The notes below the pieces were generated by a model. It was given only the letters and a program-made list of their open reading frames with translations. It did no database searches and was not told the origin of the DNA. A program made the position numbers and the translations under genes. From Candidatus Babelota bacterium (GTDB lineage: Bacteria; Babelota; Babeliae; Babelales; Vermiphilaceae): 64,000 nt of DNA. The stretch is taken from NCBI GenBank assembly GCA_029262595.1, contig JAJCZB010000071.1, positions 62,001-126,000 of the forward strand, read 5' to 3'. Below are positions 27,503-36,032 of this stretch, in pieces (within the stretch, counting starts at the first letter, position 1; each line of letters opens with the position of its first letter).

Positions 27503-28251
27503 TGGCAGGTGGCGATGATGAGCTGGTACTCCTGGATGACGGGACAGACCCGACACACGTCGAATCCACAACCCTGAACACAAGCGTTTTTGAAGCGCCA
27601 GGGGATACAGGCCTCGATCAGTTGGCGACACCGTCTTTATTGGCACGCCGGCTTCTAATGGACATTTTCATGAGTATTTTCAGCCAGGAGGAGATCTCTC
27701 CTGGTTGTGCCAATCCTTTCAGATTTTTCCCAGAAGGTTCGGAAGGGGAGAGTGAGGGTTCATTACTGATTGCTGAGAATTTTGTCGAAGAAAATGACCC
27801 AAAGGATCCCAGACACGCCATCATTGTTAGTCGAACAGATATGAACACTCAACGTTTGGCTATAAATAATAATCGCGCCTTGTCTTCAAACCCAAATATA
27901 AAGGATTTCACGACTTTTATTCAATCTGGTGTCCAGATCTCTTGTTACGGACAAAAAGCGCGTGAATCAGAATTCTTAGCAGATCTTGTATTTCGTATAA
28001 CGCTTTCGTTGAGGGATGAGATCAAGAATGCTTCGAGATTACATACCCTTACTGAACCAGCAATGGGTGCAACTATAAAGGCCGAGGAAGGTGATTCACG
28101 AGGGCTCAAGTACGTAACGAATCTGAATATGACAGCGTTATTTTCTTGGGCTTGGCAGGTTGAAAAACTAGTTGATGCAGATAACGGCAAAGTTTTCAAA
28201 GCCGCGAACATCAAACTCATTCTGAAGCCCGAATTATTAGATTGTCCGTAG
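27502..28251 (+). CDS. Tail completion/terminator candidate, 249 aa
   Basis: A 249-residue protein overlapping the previous stop by one base and ending 12 bases before the sheath start. The N-terminal third is polar and acidic; a mixed alpha/beta domain follows (LADLVFRITLSLRDEIKNAS; LKYVTNLNMTALFSWAWQ). In myoviruses the gene just upstream of the sheath often encodes the tail terminator or neck protein. That role is inferred only from position and size. Confidence 0.4.
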   Translation: MAGGDDELVLLDDGTDPTHVESTTLNTSVFEAPGDTGLDQLATPSLLARRLLMDIFMSIFSQEEISPGCANPFRFFPEGSEGESEGSLLIAENFVEENDPKDPRHAIIVSRTDMNTQRLAINNNRALSSNPNIKDFTTFIQSGVQISCYGQKARESEFLADLVFRITLSLRDEIKNASRLHTLTEPAMGATIKAEEGDSRGLKYVTNLNMTALFSWAWQVEKLVDADNGKVFKAANIKLILKPELLDCP

Positions 28252-28263
28252 AGGAGTTAAGAT

Positions 28264-31200
28264 ATGGCTGTTCCAGGACCCGTAAAACCGCCAAGAAACA
28301 CGATCTTGCAGATCATCCAGACGGCTCAGCCTTTGCTGCCTCAAGCCGTGTTGCCTGCTGCGTATACTGGGCTTCATCGATTTGTAAGCTACCGAGAAGA
28401 GTTAGGCACTTTTACCAGTGGTGAACCTGACGATGCAGTCTTCATCGTTAATTCGGTATTACCTTTCGCTGCAGAGATTTTGGTGGATTACCAACCGCCT
28501 TCAGCTGTGAGTGTTGAGACCGGTCAGACAGTGACACCTCCGTTGACACCGGACGTTCTTTACGAAGATGCCCAATTTGGAGAAATCACGGTCCCCCGTA
28601 CGGAGTTTACCGTAGATCCTAATGCTGGAACTATCACTCTTTCGAAAACCTATGCGCCTGTCTTTACCATTGAAAGTGGCAGCACTGGAACCTTTTCAAA
28701 GGCCATCCATGAGCTTCTTACTTTCGGTACTCCGGACGGCACGGATACGAATCTACCTGCGGATGGTGATACGATCACTATCACAGACGGTACAATTACG
28801 AATATCTACGAGTTTGATCCCGCATCTGACGGTGTAGGTGTTCAGGCAACGTTATCTGTGACCATTGGCGATCCAACAGTTGGCGGTGTGGCCGATGACG
28901 GTGACTTATGGGCCATGACGGATGCCGATGGAACTTCGGTAACTTTCGAAATGGATATCTCAGGTACCAATGTACCGGCGCCGGGTAATGTTGAAATAGA
29001 TTTGAGTACAGCTGTAGATGATATCACCGCAGCTGATTTGATTCGTACGGCAATTGGTGTGTCAGCTTTGAATATGACAACTGATGCTCCTGGTTCAGCT
29101 ACCTTGGTGATCACTCAGGTCACGCCAGGTACAGCTGGAAATACGGCACAACTTTACACACCGGTTATTGCCGGTACGTTGATTGCGCCTGCATCTAGCA
29201 GCTTCGGTAGTGGTGAAGACCGTTTCAATATCGATACCTCAGCTTCTGTAACAATGAACGATGCCCTTACGGCCTTCATTACTGCGGTAACAAACTTCGG
29301 TACTATCCCGAACATCACTCTCCATCGTACGCCTGGCGATAACCGGGTTGTGATCGAGAGCGGTGCGGGTTTGACATTGACGGTTACGTTGTCCATTACT
29401 GGACCCGCTGTAATCACGCAAGCTGACTTGAGAATCTTTGGGGATACTCAAGCGGATTTCTTACAGAATAATGTTTCTGTCGGTGATCCTATCACTATCA
29501 ATCCTGCACTTGACGTGATGAACGTTGTTTTCATCAAGAATGATATTGAAGTTTTTGCGATTGACGTGCTTCCAACGTCGCTTTCTCCAACTGAAGATTC
29601 TCTGACGGGAATTGAAAACTATATCATTCAGAAAACATTGACAGGTTCTTTCAGTGGAACGGTTCGAGCAACTATTGTTGCTGAAAGAACCGATCGAGCC
29701 ACAGAAGTTATCAACATCAGTCCTGGTACCTTTGATACAGAACTCGGATTTGGTACAGCTAACCCTACCAGTCCATTGAGTTTGATGGTTGCTATTGGTT
29801 TACCGAATACGGGTCGTCAGGTTAAAGCTGTCCAGCTTATGGGCGGCGATACGCTTGCAGGCCACCAAGATGCTATCGATATTCTGGCTGGTGATGATAT
29901 TGCCTACGGTATTACACCGGGCACTACGATCGAGTCGGCATTGGCTGCATACAAAGCGCATGTATTGCTTGCATCAGATCCAGAGAAAGAATCAGAACGC
30001 TATCTCTGGCGTACTGCGCGTTTGGTCATTCAAGAGAACAAGGTAGAAGATCTTGTCAATTGGGAGACGCCTGTTGTGGCTCTTCCGAATGTTACATTCA
30101 ACGTAGATGTCGGTGCTGCCGGCGATAATGATGAATTCCAAGATGTTGTAGTCGGCGATGAGGTCATCAACCTCACCACCGGTGTTGCAACTAGGGTCAT
30201 CAGTATTTCCACATTCCTTACAAACACGGATCCGGTAACTTTGACACTGGCCCAGCCGAATGCTCAGGTTGGAAACCTTGTGGTAAACTTCACCGGTGTA
30301 CCTGTTGATAATGCAATCATTACTGTTACTGACGGTGTGGATACGGATATATTCGAATTCCTCGACAGTCTTGGTGGTGGATCTCAAAGTGTTTCAGGTT
30401 CCATTCTTATTGACACCAATGGGATGTCTTCCGGAACAGATGCGGCTACAGGCTTTATTGGCGCAGTCGGTAGTGCGACTGTAACTTTCTCAGCCTCAGC
30501 TGTGGCAGGCGCTGTGACTCTCACCGAGTTTGTTGATAGTCGTATTGTGTCCGTCACTGATACGGCAGACTCTTCAGGAGTCATTGGGATCACAGGCGAT
30601 GCTTGGAATAATTGGAGAGTGCAGTCATCTGCCCTCAGTAGAGATGAACAAGCTACAGCGATCGCTCAAAATACTGACGATATCGGTTGTCGTCGCGTAT
30701 CCAATGTCTGGACAGATGAAGTGCAGATTAGGTTTACGGATCAAACGGCGGGACTGAATGCTTCAGACGGCGAAGGTCTCTGGGGCGGCGGCGATCTGAT
30801 CTGGGAAGATGCGCCAGGCTACTTCTTGAATGCGGTCTTTTCGGCTATGCGTAGCGGAACCTCGACAGGTCTTCCTCTCGCCGGCCGTCAAGGTGTAGGT
30901 ATCTACAAGTTGGAGAAGACACAGCCGTATTTCACACGCGAGCAGCGTGATCGAATTCTTTCTACCGGAACCTTCTTGGTGCGCCAACCTAGCGCGGGCG
31001 GTCCTGTTATCGCAGTTCGAGGTGTCACTTCAGACGATCGAAATGCGACCACAGTAGAGGAAATGGTCACGGCCGCAGTAGATGAGTTTACGAAAACTCT
31101 GCGTTTGGCTACGGCCGAACTGTTCAATGGATCCAGAATATTGGATCCTGACGGTAACTTCCTGCAGGACTTCTCGATAGCAGTTCAGAGTGTTGTCAAT

Positions 31201-31365
31201 GCGTTCACCAACCCTGTTCAACGGAGAGCGCGGTCAATTACCATCCTTCGCACATTCGAGGATCCAAATGTGGCGGATCGTGTGATTATGGAAATAGATT
31301 ACGAACACTTGAGTCCAGCAAATGATGGTCAGACAAGAATCTTCGTACGCTCGCGCACGGGGTAA
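28264..31365 (+). CDS. Tail sheath protein with inserted beta domains
   Basis: A 1033-residue contractile sheath subunit. The C-terminal 180 residues carry the conserved sheath core (FTREQRDRILSTGTFLVRQ, VIAVRGVTS, MVTAAVDEFTKTLR, and RSITILRTFEDPN). The N-terminal 120 residues form the other half of the core. Between them lie beta-rich inserts with a repeated pattern DG-[DT]-x-[IV]-T-[IV]-x-DG...[FY]-EF-D near residues 164, 219 and 681 (ADGDTITITDG, DADGTSVTFEMD, DNAIITVTDGVDTDIFEF). These make the protein about twice the usual sheath length and probably decorate the tail surface. This gene is the main proof of a contractile tail. Confidence 0.88.
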   Translation: MAVPGPVKPPRNTILQIIQTAQPLLPQAVLPAAYTGLHRFVSYREELGTFTSGEPDDAVFIVNSVLPFAAEILVDYQPPSAVSVETGQTVTPPLTPDVLYEDAQFGEITVPRTEFTVDPNAGTITLSKTYAPVFTIESGSTGTFSKAIHELLTFGTPDGTDTNLPADGDTITITDGTITNIYEFDPASDGVGVQATLSVTIGDPTVGGVADDGDLWAMTDADGTSVTFEMDISGTNVPAPGNVEIDLSTAVDDITAADLIRTAIGVSALNMTTDAPGSATLVITQVTPGTAGNTAQLYTPVIAGTLIAPASSSFGSGEDRFNIDTSASVTMNDALTAFITAVTNFGTIPNITLHRTPGDNRVVIESGAGLTLTVTLSITGPAVITQADLRIFGDTQADFLQNNVSVGDPITINPALDVMNVVFIKNDIEVFAIDVLPTSLSPTEDSLTGIENYIIQKTLTGSFSGTVRATIVAERTDRATEVINISPGTFDTELGFGTANPTSPLSLMVAIGLPNTGRQVKAVQLMGGDTLAGHQDAIDILAGDDIAYGITPGTTIESALAAYKAHVLLASDPEKESERYLWRTARLVIQENKVEDLVNWETPVVALPNVTFNVDVGAAGDNDEFQDVVVGDEVINLTTGVATRVISISTFLTNTDPVTLTLAQPNAQVGNLVVNFTGVPVDNAIITVTDGVDTDIFEFLDSLGGGSQSVSGSILIDTNGMSSGTDAATGFIGAVGSATVTFSASAVAGAVTLTEFVDSRIVSVTDTADSSGVIGITGDAWNNWRVQSSALSRDEQATAIAQNTDDIGCRRVSNVWTDEVQIRFTDQTAGLNASDGEGLWGGGDLIWEDAPGYFLNAVFSAMRSGTSTGLPLAGRQGVGIYKLEKTQPYFTREQRDRILSTGTFLVRQPSAGGPVIAVRGVTSDDRNATTVEEMVTAAVDEFTKTLRLATAELFNGSRILDPDGNFLQDFSIAVQSVVNAFTNPVQRRARSITILRTFEDPNVADRVIMEIDYEHLSPANDGQTRIFVRSRTG

Positions 31366-31390
31366 CACGTCTAGTATAGGGATATAAGAT

Positions 31391-32185
31391 ATGGCAAACG
31401 TCCTAAGAGATTGGAAATGGAGCGGGAACAACGTTCAGACCGCTATTGTTGATGGAGAGCATCTATCAGCAGAATCGGCGTTGATCCTTGCTGCACCTCC
31501 AAGATTGGAACAATTGAGTCTCCGTGAGGCTCAGATTGCGCAAGGTAATACCGTTGGCGCAAACGTAACACCGGAAGCCCACTCGCAGTTGGTGCCGATC
31601 GGTCTTCTTCAGGACTTCACCGTAGGTCAGACGAAGCCTCAGCAGGAGATCTTCGAAATCGGATCTCGGCTGCGATACTTTGTCGATGGCCGTATGAGAG
31701 CTAGCTTCCAGGTAAGCCGAATCATGTATTTCGGACCATCCTTGATGCGGTTACTCTATGCATATGTTCCCGCGTCAAAGATCAGTCGTTTCGCTCAGCA
31801 GCTTAACGCTGGTACTTTGGACAATGACGCTCTTGCCGGTTTGGATCAGTTTCCTGAGATCGAAGACTTCGATGCTCCGGGTTATGGCAATAACGCAGGT
31901 TTTGGTATCGATCAAAACGCTTTGGTACAAAACTCGATCGATAACAACCGTGACTTCTGGATCAACCTACTATCCCTAGTCTTCAATCAGCCGACGGGTC
32001 TTGTGGTTATCCTCAAGGGAGCCAATAACCGGGCTTACGGTTCATTCTATATGGAATCGGTCAAGGTTGAGAACCACGGATTCAATGTAAGTTCAGGAGC
32101 TGTTATTATCTCCGAAACATTGAGTGGTCAATTCAAGAGGGTTATACCTATTCGCGTACAGCAGTTCTCGCTGACGGGAGGCTAG
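31391..32185 (+). CDS. Tail tube protein
   Basis: A 264-residue protein directly downstream of the sheath, the usual place of the tube subunit. Features fit the tube fold: an N-terminal strand region, VPIGLLQDFTVGQTKPQQ, a long loop with FEIGSRLRYFVDGRMRASFQ, and a final strand set (GSFYMESVKVENHGFNVSSG; VIISETLSGQFKRVIPI). It forms the inner channel of the tail. The TAG stop shares bases with the stop of the convergent sigma gene. No terminator is visible at the junction. Confidence 0.8.
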   Translation: MANVLRDWKWSGNNVQTAIVDGEHLSAESALILAAPPRLEQLSLREAQIAQGNTVGANVTPEAHSQLVPIGLLQDFTVGQTKPQQEIFEIGSRLRYFVDGRMRASFQVSRIMYFGPSLMRLLYAYVPASKISRFAQQLNAGTLDNDALAGLDQFPEIEDFDAPGYGNNAGFGIDQNALVQNSIDNNRDFWINLLSLVFNQPTGLVVILKGANNRAYGSFYMESVKVENHGFNVSSGAVIISETLSGQFKRVIPIRVQQFSLTGG

Positions 32186-32883
32186 GTCAGCTTTTTGTAA
32201 AGCTTTCTGAGAGCGGAATTTTCTATTTCAGTTATCGCCTTCGGACTCTTATGGAGCACGGAGGCGATTTCGTCTGTGGTATGTTCATGCCCGCCGATGC
32301 CATATCGTGATTTGAGAACGTATTTCTCGGTGTAATCAAGAGCGCCGTTGTTCAGGGCTGCGCGAAGACGACTTTTCATTTCAGTGTTGGGTTCATAGTT
32401 GTTGCTGTCTATTACGTCTTCTGCATCTTCCACGGGTACAAAGCCCGCTTCAGTCTTATCTGCGATGTTGTTTATCGGTCGCATCTGCTTTGCATCAGCT
32501 TCGATCTCTTTTCGGATTCCGAGTTTTATCCAGCTCATAGCATACGTGATAAAATACACATCGTATTTTGTGTCAAATCTGCGGATGGCTTCGAAGAGAC
32601 GTTCCACAGCGGCGTGGAAACAGGAGAAAAACAGATCTTCGGCATTTGCTCGGCCGAAACGATGTTTGTCCACGGCGTTTGTAGCTTCTTTGGTGATCAC
32701 CCGGTAACAGGATTGAACTAATCGATGCACAGCTACTTCACAACCGTCTTGAGCGGCGATCAGAAGGATTCTCTCCTCCTTCTTGGTCAGACGCTTGCCG
32801 GCATCAGTCTCTTCGAGAAACTTTTTAATGCTCTCGGAGTTGAAGTTGGCTAGTCCAAATATGGATTTACTCGGATTTTGCAT
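32182..32883 (-). CDS. Sigma-70 family RNA polymerase sigma factor
   Basis: A phage sigma factor of about 233 residues (up to 245 from ATG 32919). Region 2 is clear: RANAEDLFFSCFHAAVERLFEAIRRFD, then FITYAMSWIKLGIRKEIE, the -10 recognition and melting helix, given here as adjacent pieces. Region 4 is also clear: DYTEKYVLKSRYGIGG, HTTDEIASVLHKSPKAITEI, NSALRKLYKK, a helix-turn-helix for the -35 element. There is no long region 1.1, so it is of the alternative-sigma type. ATG 32883 is preferred because it overlaps the upstream stop by only 17 bases. It may direct the phage-encoded polymerase, host polymerase, or both to late promoters. Confidence 0.88.
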   Translation of the reverse strand: MQNPSKSIFGLANFNSESIKKFLEETDAGKRLTKKEERILLIAAQDGCEVAVHRLVQSCYRVITKEATNAVDKHRFGRANAEDLFFSCFHAAVERLFEAIRRFDTKYDVYFITYAMSWIKLGIRKEIEADAKQMRPINNIADKTEAGFVPVEDAEDVIDSNNYEPNTEMKSRLRAALNNGALDYTEKYVLKSRYGIGGHEHTTDEIASVLHKSPKAITEIENSALRKLYKKLT

Positions 32884-33274
32884 CAATCTCTGATATCCCA
32901 AATGATTTATCAAGAGCATTCATCACTTGTTCGAACACAGTAGGTACGATGGCCGAGTCGATGTAATTGAAGCTTACATCGCTGTTAGACATGTACTTGT
33001 TGCGTTCAAACGTTACTTCATAGTCCGGCCTATACTTCCGTACCCAGCTTTGGAAAAACAGGCTGAGATCATCGTGGAATTTGTAGGACGTCTTCTCGAA
33101 GTGCAGGATGAAATACTTGAGCTTTGGATCAGAGTGATAATTCGAAGATATATCGATTATGGAACGTCCGATTTTGAACTTCAATCGACCGTCGGCAGTC
33201 ATACCCTTAGAGGATATTCCCTCTTGAGAGTATTTGTTCCACCATTTTCCACCGGGTGTCTTGGAAGTTACCAT
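32867..33274 (-). CDS. Unknown protein, 135 aa
   Basis: A 135-residue protein overlapping both neighbours (TAATG at its start; 17 bases with the sigma gene at its end). It begins with TPGGKWWNKYSQEG and is mixed alpha/beta with many aromatic residues (YFILHFEKTSYKFHDD). No family recognised. Tight coupling to the sigma gene may mean shared regulation. Confidence 0.5.
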   Translation of the reverse strand: MVTSKTPGGKWWNKYSQEGISSKGMTADGRLKFKIGRSIIDISSNYHSDPKLKYFILHFEKTSYKFHDDLSLFFQSWVRKYRPDYEVTFERNKYMSNSDVSFNYIDSAIVPTVFEQVMNALDKSFGISEIDAKSE

Positions 33275-33696
33275 TACTGGATCCGCCGTTTTCTGCGTTT
33301 AGGATTAAAAAGTCTGCAGATAACTTGCCGCAGGTCCAAGTCCCGGTTCTTGAAATATTCAATACCCCATCCGAGGTATTTCGATCGTGGAGCGTGATTG
33401 GCTCTGGATAAAGATCTAAGATCGTATGCTTGGCAGTTTCCTACCAGATTACAATGTCGCTCTTCGAGTTTTACCGGTGGGCATTCGACTTGCATTTCCA
33501 ATAAGAGGGTAACAATAGCGCGAATACCCCATGCTGCAGGGAAAGGTTTGCTGGCCTTTTCCAACCATTCATATCCGGATTTGGTGGTGTGAAACTTTAC
33601 GTCTCTGAAGAATCGTCGGGTTGGCCTTCCCCGATAGGATTTGGGTTCGTCGCCGTCCTGGTGCGGAAACCGCATTGGCATGCTCGATTCTCCCAT
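33274..33696 (-). CDS. Unknown basic protein, 140 aa
   Basis: A 140-residue protein with several basic patches (SYRGRPTRRFFRDVK; FNPKRRKRRIQ at the C-terminus) and a cysteine/histidine cluster (CPPVKLEERHCNLVGNC). Starts at ATG 33696, 33681 or 33675 are possible, each overlapping the zinc-ribbon gene upstream by about 80-100 bases in another frame. The basic ends suggest nucleic-acid binding; no family recognised. Confidence 0.45.
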   Translation of the reverse strand: MGESSMPMRFPHQDGDEPKSYRGRPTRRFFRDVKFHTTKSGYEWLEKASKPFPAAWGIRAIVTLLLEMQVECPPVKLEERHCNLVGNCQAYDLRSLSRANHAPRSKYLGWGIEYFKNRDLDLRQVICRLFNPKRRKRRIQ

Positions 33697-33785
33697 TCTC
33701 TTCCCTCTTCATCTGCAACTTTTTCTATTTGCAAATCGTGACGCTTACACTCCGGACAGATAGTCGTGACACCGTACTTTTCCAT
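33597..33785 (-). CDS. Small zinc-ribbon protein, 62 aa
   Basis: A 62-residue protein with two cysteine pairs (CPECKRHD; ACQCGFRT) as in zinc ribbons, and a polar C-terminal tail. It starts one base after the previous stop, which supports it despite overlapping the following gene by about 100 bases. Probably binds nucleic acid or acts as an adaptor. Confidence 0.5.
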   Translation of the reverse strand: MEKYGVTTICPECKRHDLQIEKVADEEGREWENRACQCGFRTRTATNPNPIGEGQPDDSSET

Positions 33786-33786
33786 G

Positions 33787-34431
33787 TCATTCTTTCCGCG
33801 TTGGCCCAGAAAACGGTAAAGGTTGCTTTGCCAAGTTTTCTAGAGCCTTCGGCACATCAGGAATCACTTTAGCGGTATCAAACATTTCATTCAACAACTT
33901 TGTTGCCGATACGATATCTATCTTTTCTGGATTTACGTTTCTTTCCAAATAATTCAAGGGAATTGTTACATCGAAGAGATCAGAAATTGGAATAACTTGG
34001 ACACACGGACGAACACCACCTTCCGGTAAAGTCATATCATACTCAACCATGCAGGCAAGTCGGACAGATGCTGTAATTTTCGGCATCAACGGCGAAAACT
34101 CATCATAAATAGTAGATCCACACCGGATCTCGTCTACCAACACAGTCATAGATTTCTTGCCCGTGAAGAGTTCATTCGCAACATCGAACTCTGGGCGTTC
34201 AGCAGCTTGTTTACGGGATGCATCTATATCATCCGCCAATGATTTTTGGGCTGCACGGACGACCGCAGGATCCACCGCAGGCGAACTGCGGCCAAAAGCA
34301 GGTTCCGAGCTCGCGGCGTTCATCCGTTCATTCTCACCAAAAGCGGGTAATGTGTTCGGATCATCAAATTCACCCATGTGACCTTTCATGCCACTGGGTA
34401 GTTCATCGTCATCTAAAAAGTCGTCAGCCAT
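33787..34431 (-). CDS. Unknown protein, 214 aa
   Basis: ATG 34431 is chosen because TTGGAG lies eight bases ahead; an ATG 42 bases further out would run into the terminator. The first 80 residues are acidic and polar (MADDFLDDDELPSG), the rest is a folded domain with beta strands (SMTVLVDEIRCGS; SVRLACMVEYDMTLPEGG; VQVIPISDLFDVTIPLNYL). No family recognised. Confidence 0.55.
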   Translation of the reverse strand: MADDFLDDDELPSGMKGHMGEFDDPNTLPAFGENERMNAASSEPAFGRSSPAVDPAVVRAAQKSLADDIDASRKQAAERPEFDVANELFTGKKSMTVLVDEIRCGSTIYDEFSPLMPKITASVRLACMVEYDMTLPEGGVRPCVQVIPISDLFDVTIPLNYLERNVNPEKIDIVSATKLLNEMFDTAKVIPDVPKALENLAKQPLPFSGPTRKE

Positions 34432-34444
34432 GGTGTCTCCAATT

Positions 34445-34483
34445 CGAAGTAAAAATAAAGGGGTTTGTCTCAAACCCCTTTAT
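34445..34483 (-). terminator. Intrinsic terminator (12-bp stem)
   Basis: On the minus strand ATAAAGGGGTTT, loop GAGAC, AAACCCCTTTAT form a 12-bp stem, then TTTTACTT. It ends the 507-residue gene upstream. The T-tract lies about 10 bases before the GGAG site of the next gene, leaving no room for a separate promoter. The A-rich flank also allows termination on the plus strand. Confidence 0.8.
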
Positions 34484-34497
34484 TAATGCTGCAGCTG

Positions 34498-36021
34498 TTA
34501 GCTGCGGCGTCTTGTCTTCTTTTTCGCTGCCTTCTTTCGTGTTTTCTTTTTACTTGGAGCAGGCGAGCCATCTGCCAAGCGTTGGCATTCTTTGGTCAAG
34601 AAAGCTTGATACTTCATATCCGTATTGTACTCAGCATCAATGTAATCCATAAGTTTGCGCCAGCGTGGATCATCTTTATCCTCGAGCTGTTCAAGATCAT
34701 CGACAATGAGAACATTGGAAAGGACATTCTTCATGAATTCAGCATCTGCTGGGACTTGATTTTTGATGTATTGTATACGCTGAGCAACATTCAAATGATG
34801 AATCAGTTGGTAAGGATGGAAATTCTCTCTTGAAACCGCCACCGAGTCCTTTTCTTCAACTTTCGGTTCTTCTGCCGCTTTGCTTTCTTTGAAGAGCTCA
34901 AGGTTGCCTACATAAGCTCCTTGTAAGGCTGAGGTATCAATAGGGACAATCTCGACCTCTTTCTGGGCACATCCGTAAAATTGAGCCAGTTGCTTCTTAC
35001 TTGTTCCCAGAGCTGCAACCTTCCCTCCGGCCGTCGGTACTTTGGCCAAGGTGAGCTGTGGCAGCGTCTCTGAGACCAAATCAGGGTCTTTTAGGCTCAG
35101 TACCATGATGTCAATGCCGAAGGTGTTTCTGAGGCCCTCTAGGAGCCTATTTAGCCCTATAGCCTGAGCTGCTCCAGATGAAACAGCATCAAAACTACTC
35201 ATCCACGCACCGGCCATATTGACATAGCACTCTCCATCGCTTCCTACACCCACGTAGGTGCGTTTGATAGCCGATAGACAGTCTTTGACAACTTGGCCGG
35301 CAGGGCCTGGTATTTTGAAACCTCGAAACTTGTGAACTTCTTCGTCTGTATTGGAATCGTCCTCTTTCTCGACATTTTCCCGACGAAGTTCGTGGCGCAG
35401 TTTTTCTACACTGTGATCTGAACCTTCATCTAACCAAGGCATCCACTGCGGGATGATATTGTCATCATTGATCAAACCCTTCTTTATGAGCGATCGAGCT
35501 TCTAACGCACGCCGGAAGCTTATCTTTTCGAAGGTGTCATCATTGATATTTAGCAGGGTAAGTGCCATGAATGTATCTGCGTAATCGTAGAATTGACTTT
35601 TAGACGTATTGGGCAGATATTGATCGATGAAGTCTTTGAGGTGTTCAACGTTGTGTTTGGCAAGAAATTCTTGACTCAAACCGCGTGTCTTTATTTGGTG
35701 ATAACGAAAGGCCTTTTCTTTCCGAAGGCCGTTATCCGATACTTCAAGTGTATTGACTCGGTCAATAAGCTCTTCATCATTGAGATAAAGCTTATCGACC
35801 GAGTTTTCCATGAGCTTCGCAGCTTGCATTTCTGCGTCATGAACTCGTTCAGCTTCAGAGGCAGTTCCTTCACCTTTCGCGGCGGAGGATTTACTCATAG
35901 TGGTGACAGGAGCATCTATGGCCTTTTTCTTGGCCGTCTTCTTGGCCGTCTTCTTGACTGATTTTTTGACTACCTTCTTGGCAAGTGTATTCTTCTTAAC
36001 CTTCTTCTTGGCAATAGGCAT
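34498..36021 (-). CDS. Unknown protein with lysine-rich tails at both ends, 507 aa
   Basis: A 507-residue protein with a near-perfect ribosome site (AAGGAGG before ATG 36021). Residues 1-36 (AKKKVKKNTLAKKVVKK; KTAKKTAKKKA) and the last 18 (SKKKTRKKAAKKKTRRRS) are histone H1-like. The body is helical in its first half and mixed later (GPAGQVVKDCLSAIKRTYVG; FGIDIMVLSLKDPD). No enzyme motif is seen. Strong initiation site and a strong terminator behind it suggest high expression. A DNA-coating or replication-associated role is inferred from the tails and from its place beside the nuclease. Confidence 0.65.
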   Translation of the reverse strand: MPIAKKKVKKNTLAKKVVKKSVKKTAKKTAKKKAIDAPVTTMSKSSAAKGEGTASEAERVHDAEMQAAKLMENSVDKLYLNDEELIDRVNTLEVSDNGLRKEKAFRYHQIKTRGLSQEFLAKHNVEHLKDFIDQYLPNTSKSQFYDYADTFMALTLLNINDDTFEKISFRRALEARSLIKKGLINDDNIIPQWMPWLDEGSDHSVEKLRHELRRENVEKEDDSNTDEEVHKFRGFKIPGPAGQVVKDCLSAIKRTYVGVGSDGECYVNMAGAWMSSFDAVSSGAAQAIGLNRLLEGLRNTFGIDIMVLSLKDPDLVSETLPQLTLAKVPTAGGKVAALGTSKKQLAQFYGCAQKEVEIVPIDTSALQGAYVGNLELFKESKAAEEPKVEEKDSVAVSRENFHPYQLIHHLNVAQRIQYIKNQVPADAEFMKNVLSNVLIVDDLEQLEDKDDPRWRKLMDYIDAEYNTDMKYQAFLTKECQRLADGSPAPSKKKTRKKAAKKKTRRRS

Positions 36022-36032
36022 CAGGCCCCTCC

